From contig NC_092574.1 of NCBI RefSeq assembly GCF_037975245.1, forward strand, positions 19,873,713 to 19,937,712: a stretch of DNA of 64,000 nucleotides, read 5' to 3'. Positions 58,771 to 64,000 of the stretch are shown piece by piece. A program made the translations under genes and the position numbers. The stretch's first letter is position 1. Each line of letters begins with the position of its first letter. This stretch comes from Apostichopus japonicus. Lineage: Eukaryota > Echinodermata > Holothuroidea > Aspidochirotida > Stichopodidae. The notes under the pieces were generated by a model that ran no database searches, was not told the DNA's origin, and saw only the letters and a program-made list of their open reading frames with translations.

Positions 58771-60678
58771 TTTGCATCCGTGGTTCGAACCCCGGGTGAT
58801 GACGTCTTTTGCCGATCTTTTACAGCAAGTGCCTACACGGGGAGCTGTAAGTATTAGTTAATCCACCTAATATCTCAGTCTATACAGTAGCGCGATGGCT
58901 CGGCGCACTGTACCAGCTGATGATCGAGACTCTCTTTTGCGTCCGTGGTTCGAACCCCGGGTGATGACGTCTTTTGCCGATCTTTTACAGCAAGTGCCTA
59001 CACGGGGAGCTGTAAGTATTAGTTAATCCACCTAATATCTCAGTCCATACAGTGGCGCGATGGCTCGGCGCACTGTACGAGCTGATGATCGAGACTCTCT
59101 TTTGCATCCGTGGTTCGAACCCCGGGTGATGACGTCTTTTGCCGATCTTTTACAGCAAGTGCCTACACGGGGAGCTGTAAATATTAGTTAATCCACCTAA
59201 TATCTCAGTCCATACAGTGGCGCGATGGCTCGGCGCACTGTACGAGCTGATGATCGAGACTCTCTTTTGCGTCCGTGGTTCGAACCCCGGGTGATGACGT
59301 CTTTTGCCGATCTTTTACAGCAAGTGCCTACACGGGGAGATGTAAGTATATGTTAATCCACCTAATATCTCAGTCCATACAGTGGCGCGATGGCTCGGCG
59401 CACTGTACCAGCTGATGATCGAGACTCTCTTTTGCATCCGTGGTTCGAACCCCGGGTGATGACGTCTTTTGCCGATCTTTTACAGCAAGTGCCTACACGG
59501 GGAGCTGTAAGTATTAGTTAATCCACCTAATATCTCAGTCCATACAGTGGCGCGATGGCTCGGCGCACTGTACGAGCTGATGATCGAGACTCTCTTTTGC
59601 ATCCGTGGTTCGAACCCCGGGTGATGACGTCTTTTGCCGATCTTTTACAGCAAGTGCCTACACGGGGAGCTGTAAGTATTAGTTAATCCACCTAATATCT
59701 CAGTCCATACAGTGGCGCGATGGCTCGGCGCACTGTACGAGCTGATGATCGAGACTCTCTTTTGCGTCCGTGGTTCGAACCCCGGGTGATGACGTCTTTT
59801 GCCGATCTTTTACAGCAAGTGCCTACACGGGGAGATGTAAGTATTAGTTAATCCACCTAATATCTCAGTCCATACAGTGGCGCGATGGCTCGGCGCACTG
59901 TACGAGCTGATGATCGAGACTCTCTTTTGCATCCGTGGTTCGAACCCCGGGTGATGACGTCTTTTGCCGATCTTTTACAGCAAGTGCCTACACGGGGAGC
60001 TGTAAGTATTAGTTAATCCACCTAATATCTCAGTCCATACAGTGGCGCGATGGCTCGGCGCACTGTACGAGCTGATGATCGAGACTCTCTTTTGCATCCG
60101 TGGTTCGAACCCCGGGTGATGACGTCTTTTGCCGAGTGCCTACACGGGGAGCTGTAAGTATTAGTTAATCCACCTAATATCTCAGTCCATAGAGTGGCGC
60201 GATGGCTCGGCGCACTGTACGAGCTGATGATCGAGACTCTCTTTTGCATCCGTGGTTCGAACCCCGGGTGATGACGTCTTTTGCCGATCTTTTACAGCAA
60301 GTGCCTACACGGGGAGCTGTAAGTATTAGTTAATCCACCTAATATCTCAGTCCATAGAGTGGCGCGATGGCTCGGCGCACTGTACGAGCTGATGATCGAG
60401 ACTCTCTTTTGCATCCGTGGTTCGAACCCCGGGTGATGACGTCTTTTGCCGATCTTTTACAGCAAGTGCCTACACGGGGAGCTGTAAGTATTAGTTAATC
60501 CACCTAATATCTCAGTCCATACAGTGGCGCGATGGCTCGGCGCACTGTACGAGCTGATGATCGAGACTCTCTTTTGCATCCGTGGTTCGAACCCCGGGTG
60601 ATGACGTCTTTTACAGCAAGTGCCTACACGGGGAGCTGTAAGTATTAGTTAATCCACCTAATATCTCAGTCCATACAG

Positions 60679-60748
60679 TGGCGCGATGGCTCGGCGCACT
60701 GTACGAGCTGATGATCGAGACTCTCTTTTGCATCCGTGGTTCGAACCC
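60679..60748 (+). promoter_or_regulatory. pol III type 2 promoter boxes in a representative monomer
   Basis: Taken as an example of every monomer. TGGCGCGATGG at 60679-60689 matches the tRNA A-box pattern TRGCNNAGTGG except that the AG pair reads GA. GCGC at 60681-60684 can pair with GCGC at 60694-60697 across a 9-nt loop, as a D-arm does. GGTTCGAACCC at 60738-60748 is a perfect B-box, 59 bp downstream. The middle does not fold into a good anticodon arm and the T-stem has mismatches, so this is tRNA-like (perhaps SINE-derived), not a tRNA gene. T4 runs lie at 60726, 60763 and 60774. Confidence 0.7.
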
Positions 60749-60773
60749 CGGGTGATGACGTCTTTTGCCGATC

Positions 60774-60810
60774 TTTTACAGCAAGTGCCTACACGGGGAG
60801 CTGTAAGTAT
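60774..60810 (+). other. splice-site-like bracket around 21 nt in a representative monomer
   Basis: TTTTACAG (60774-60781) resembles a 3' splice site and GTAAGTAT (60803-60810) is a full match to the intronic half of the 5' splice-site consensus. Between them are exactly 21 nt (60782-60802), readable in all three frames without a stop; frame one is QVPTRGA. In 165-bp monomers this would repeat with 144-nt intervals. The exonic side of the donor (GCT) and the C after the acceptor are non-consensus, so use in a cell is unproven. Confidence 0.4.
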
Positions 60811-61799
60811 TAGTTAATCCATCTAATATCTCAGTCCATACAGTGGCGCGATGGCTCGGCGCACTGTACGAGCTGATGATCGAGACTCTCTTTTGCATCC
60901 GTGGTTCGAACCCCGGGTGATGACGTCTTTTGCCGATCTTTTACAGCAAGTGCCTACACGGGGAGCTGTAAGTATTAGTTAATCCACCTAATATCTCAGT
61001 CCATACAGTGGCGCGATGGCTTGGCGCACTGTACGAGCTGATGATCGAGACTCTCTTTTGCATCCGTGGTTCGAACCCCGGGTGATGACGTCTTTTGCCG
61101 ATCTTTTACAGCAAGTGCCTACACGGGGAGCTGTAAGTATTAGTTAATCCACCTAATATCTCAGTCCATACAGTGGCGCGATGGCTCGGCGCACTGTACG
61201 AGCTGATGATCGAGACTCTCTTTTGCATCCGTGGTTCGAACCCGGGTGATGACGTCTTTTACAACAAGTGCCTACACGGGGAGCTGTAAGTATTAGTTAA
61301 TCCACCTAATATCTCAGTCCATACAGTGGCGCGATGGCACGGCGCACTCTACGAGCTGATGATCGAGACTCTCTTTTGCATCCGTGGTTCGAACCCCGGG
61401 TGATGACGTCTTTTGCCGATCTTTTACAGCAAGTGCCTACACGGGGAGCTGTAAGTATTAGTTAATCCACCTAATATCTCAGTCCATACAGTGGCGCGAT
61501 GGCTCGGCGCACTGTACGAGCTGATGATCGAGACTCTCTTTTGCATCCGTGGTTTGAACCCCGGGTGATGACGTCTTTTGCCGATCTTTTACAACAAGTG
61601 CCTACACGGGGAGCTGTAAGTATTAGTTAATCCACCTAATATCTCAGTCCATACAGTGGCGCGATGGCTCGGCGCACTGTACGAGCTGATGATCGAGACT
61701 CTCTTTTGCATCCGTGGTTCGAACCCCGGGTGATGACGTCTTTTGCCGATCTTTTACAGCAAGTGCCTACACGGGGAGCTGTAAGTATTAGTTAATCCA

Positions 61800-63730
61800 C
61801 CTAATATCTCAGTCCATACAGTGGCGCGATGGCTCGGCGCACTGTACGAGCTGATGATCGAGACTCTCTTTTGCATCCGTGGTTCGAACCCGGGTGATGA
61901 CGTCTTTTACAGCAAGTGCCTACACGGGGAGCTGTAAGTATTAGTTAATCCAACTAATATCTCAGTCCATACAGTGGCGCGATGGCTCGGCGCACTGTAC
62001 GAGCTGATGATCGAGACTCTCTTTTGCATCCGTGGTTCGAACCCCGGGTGATGACGTCTTTTGCCGATCTTTTACAGCAAGTGCCTACACGGGGAGCTGT
62101 AAGTATTAGTTAATCCACCTAATATCTCAGTCCATACAGTGGCGCGATGGTTCGGCGCACTGTACGAGCTGATGATCGAGACTCTCTTTTGCATCCGTGG
62201 TTCGAACCCCGGGTGATGACGTCTTTTGCCGATCTTTTACAGCAAGTGCCTACACGGGGAGCTGTAGGTATTAGTTAATCCACCTAATATCTCAGTCCAT
62301 ACAGTGGCGCGATGGCTCGGCGCACTGTACCAGTTGATGATCGAGACTCTCTTTTGCATCCGTGGTTCGAACCCCGGGTGATGACGTCTTTTGCCGATCT
62401 TTTACAGCAAGTGCCTACACGGGGAGCTGTAAGTATTAGTTAATCCACCTAATATCTCAGTCCATACAGTGGCGCGATGGCTCGGCGCACTGTACGAGCT
62501 GATGATCGAGACTCTCTTTTGCATCCGTGGTTCGAACCCGAGTGATGACGTCTTTTACAGCAAGTGCCTACACGGGGAGCTGTAAGTATTAGTTAATCCA
62601 ACTAATATCTCAGTCCATACAGTGGCGCGATGGCTCGGCGCACTGTACGAGCTGATGAACGAGACTCTCTTTTGCATCCGTGGTTCGAACCCCGGGTGAT
62701 GACGTCTTTTGCCGATCTTTTACAGCAAGTGCCTACACGGGGAGCTGTAAGTATTAGTTAATCCACCTAATATCTCAGTCCATACAGTGGCGCGATGGCT
62801 CGGCGCACTGTACGAGCTGATGATCGAGACTCTCTTTTGCATCCGTGGTTCGAACCCGGGTGATGACGTCTTTTACAGCAAGTGCCTACACGGGGAGCTG
62901 TAAGTATTAGTTAATCCAACTAATATCTCAGTCCATACAGTGGCGCGATGGCTCGGCGCACTGTACGAGCTGATGATCGAGACTCTCTTTTGCATCCGTG
63001 GTTCGAACCCCGGGTGATGACGTCTTTTGCCGATCTTTTACAGCAAGTGCCTACACGGGGAGCTGTAAGTATTAGTTAATCCACCTAATATCTCAGTCCA
63101 TACAGTGGCGCGATGGTTCGGCGCACTGTACGAGCTGATGATCGAGACTCTCTTTTGCATCCGTGGTTCGAACCCCGGGTGATGACGTCTTTTGCCGATC
63201 TTTTACAGCAAGTGCCTACACGGGGAGCTGTAGGTATTAGTTAATCCACCTAATATCTCAGTCCATACAGTGGCGCGATGGCTCGGCGCACTGTACCAGT
63301 TGATGATCGAGACTCTCTTTTGCATCCGTGGTTCGAACCCCGGGTGATGACGTCTTTTGCCGATCTTTTACAGCAAGTGCCTACACGGGGAGCTGTAAGT
63401 ATTAGTTAATCCACCTAATATCTCAGTCCATACAGTGGCGCGATGGCTCGGCGCACTGTACGAGCTGATGATCGAGACTCTCTTTTGCATCCGTGGTTCG
63501 AACCCGAGTGATGACGTCTTTTACAGCAAGTGCCTACACGGGGAGCTGTAAGTATTAGTTAATCCAACTAATATCTCAGTCCATACAGTGGCGCGATGGC
63601 TCGGCGCACTGTACGAGCTGATGAACGAGACTCTCTTTTGCATCCGTAGTTCGAACCCCGGGTGATGACGTCTTTTGCCGATCTTTTACAGCAAGTGCCT
63701 ACACGGGGAGCTGTAAGTATTAGTTAATCC
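61800..63730 (+). repeat. 966-bp tandem duplication at the right end
   Basis: Markers repeat at exactly 966 bp: GTAGGTATT 62264/63230, GATGGTTCGG 62146/63112, GATGAACGAG 62654/63620 and the GAACCCGGG deletion at 61886/62852. The length equals four 165-bp plus two 153-bp monomers. Only a single-base difference (GTAGTTCG near 63648) is obvious in the second unit. Confidence 0.85.
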
Positions 63731-64000
63731 ACCTAATATCTCAGTCCATACAGTGGCGCGATGGCTCGGCGCACTGTACCAGCTGATGATCGAGACTCTC
63801 TTTTGCATCCGTGGTTCGAACCCCGGGTGATGACGTCTTTTGCCGATCTTTTACAGCAAGTGCCTACACGGGGAGCTGTAAGTATTAGTTAATCCATCTA
63901 ATATCTCAGTCCATACAGTGGCGCGATGGCTCGGCGCACTGTACGAGCTGATGATCGAGACTCTCTTTTGCACCCGTGGTTCGAACCCCGGGTGATGACG

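Larger units (their letters stand above)
42941..64000 (+). repeat. tRNA-like satellite array, right part (runs off window)
   Basis: Continuation of the same array with the same orientation and register after the LINE insertion. 152-bp monomers become rarer toward the right, and from about 60600 a new short class appears (11-12 bp removed between the two CTTTT motifs, often with one C lost from the GAACCCC run). No other insertion is seen. The array is still continuing at the last base, so its true size is unknown. Confidence 0.97.

Noticed and set aside
16056-60249. Dozens of nearly identical 75-79-codon minus-strand open frames starting MQKRVS
   Set aside because: They appear only where a short monomer shifts the frame between two neighbours, have no conserved start context of their own and span the repeat junction. 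They are by-products of the satellite length classes.
15264-64000. CRISPR-like array
   Set aside because: The repeats are directly adjacent and the whole 165-bp period is conserved; there are no unique spacers and the context is eukaryotic.
15264-64000. Cluster of functional tRNA genes
   Set aside because: A and B boxes are present, but the anticodon arm and acceptor stem do not fold, the T-stem is mismatched and a TTTT lies between the boxes.

Overview
The window looks like animal nuclear DNA, probably a marine invertebrate deuterostome; an echinoderm is my guess, at low confidence. The signs are AT-rich non-coding DNA, spliced exons, degenerate CCCTAA motifs, several classes of eukaryotic retroelement and a very large satellite array. 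I find no bacterial features and no intact host gene.

Layout. Positions 1-8640 are a low-density flank. It holds a decayed, intron-containing integrase gene of Ginger/GIN type on the minus strand (five recognisable exons between 5885 and 3557), a pair of diverged direct repeats (2863-3162), and a small element with nested terminal inverted repeats around a telomere-like block (7216-7440). Positions 8641-15262 are a nest of dead retroelements: a frameshifted Jockey-superfamily LINE (minus strand), a second 5'-truncated tail of the same family, a DIRS-like reverse-transcriptase scrap with a hairpin, and a 5'-truncated Tx1-like L1 (plus strand). That L1 is itself broken by an 86-bp tail of the first LINE family with a 6-bp target duplication.

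From 15264 to the window end (48.7 kb, still running at 64000) the DNA is one head-to-tail satellite of about 290 monomers. The main monomer is 165 bp; a 152-bp class lacks 13 bp and a late class lacks 11-12 bp. Each monomer carries a tRNA-like segment with good pol III A-box and B-box matches. In the 165-bp form it also carries a splice-acceptor-like TTTTACAG and a donor-like GTAAGTAT that bracket exactly 21 nt. The array is built from nested larger duplications (2244, 2410, 811, 6607 and 966 bp). A 1252-bp LINE copy of the same family as at 8.7-11.1 kb sits in it at 41689-42940, with a clean target duplication, an undamaged 331-codon frame and a stuttered 5' junction.

The parts do not form a pathway. 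They record satellite expansion beside a retroelement cluster. The most unusual signal is the satellite monomer, which combines pol III promoter boxes with a potential micro-exon in frame in every full-length copy. The many similar 75-79-codon minus-strand open frames in the array are by-products of the 152/165-bp length mixture and are not annotated as genes.
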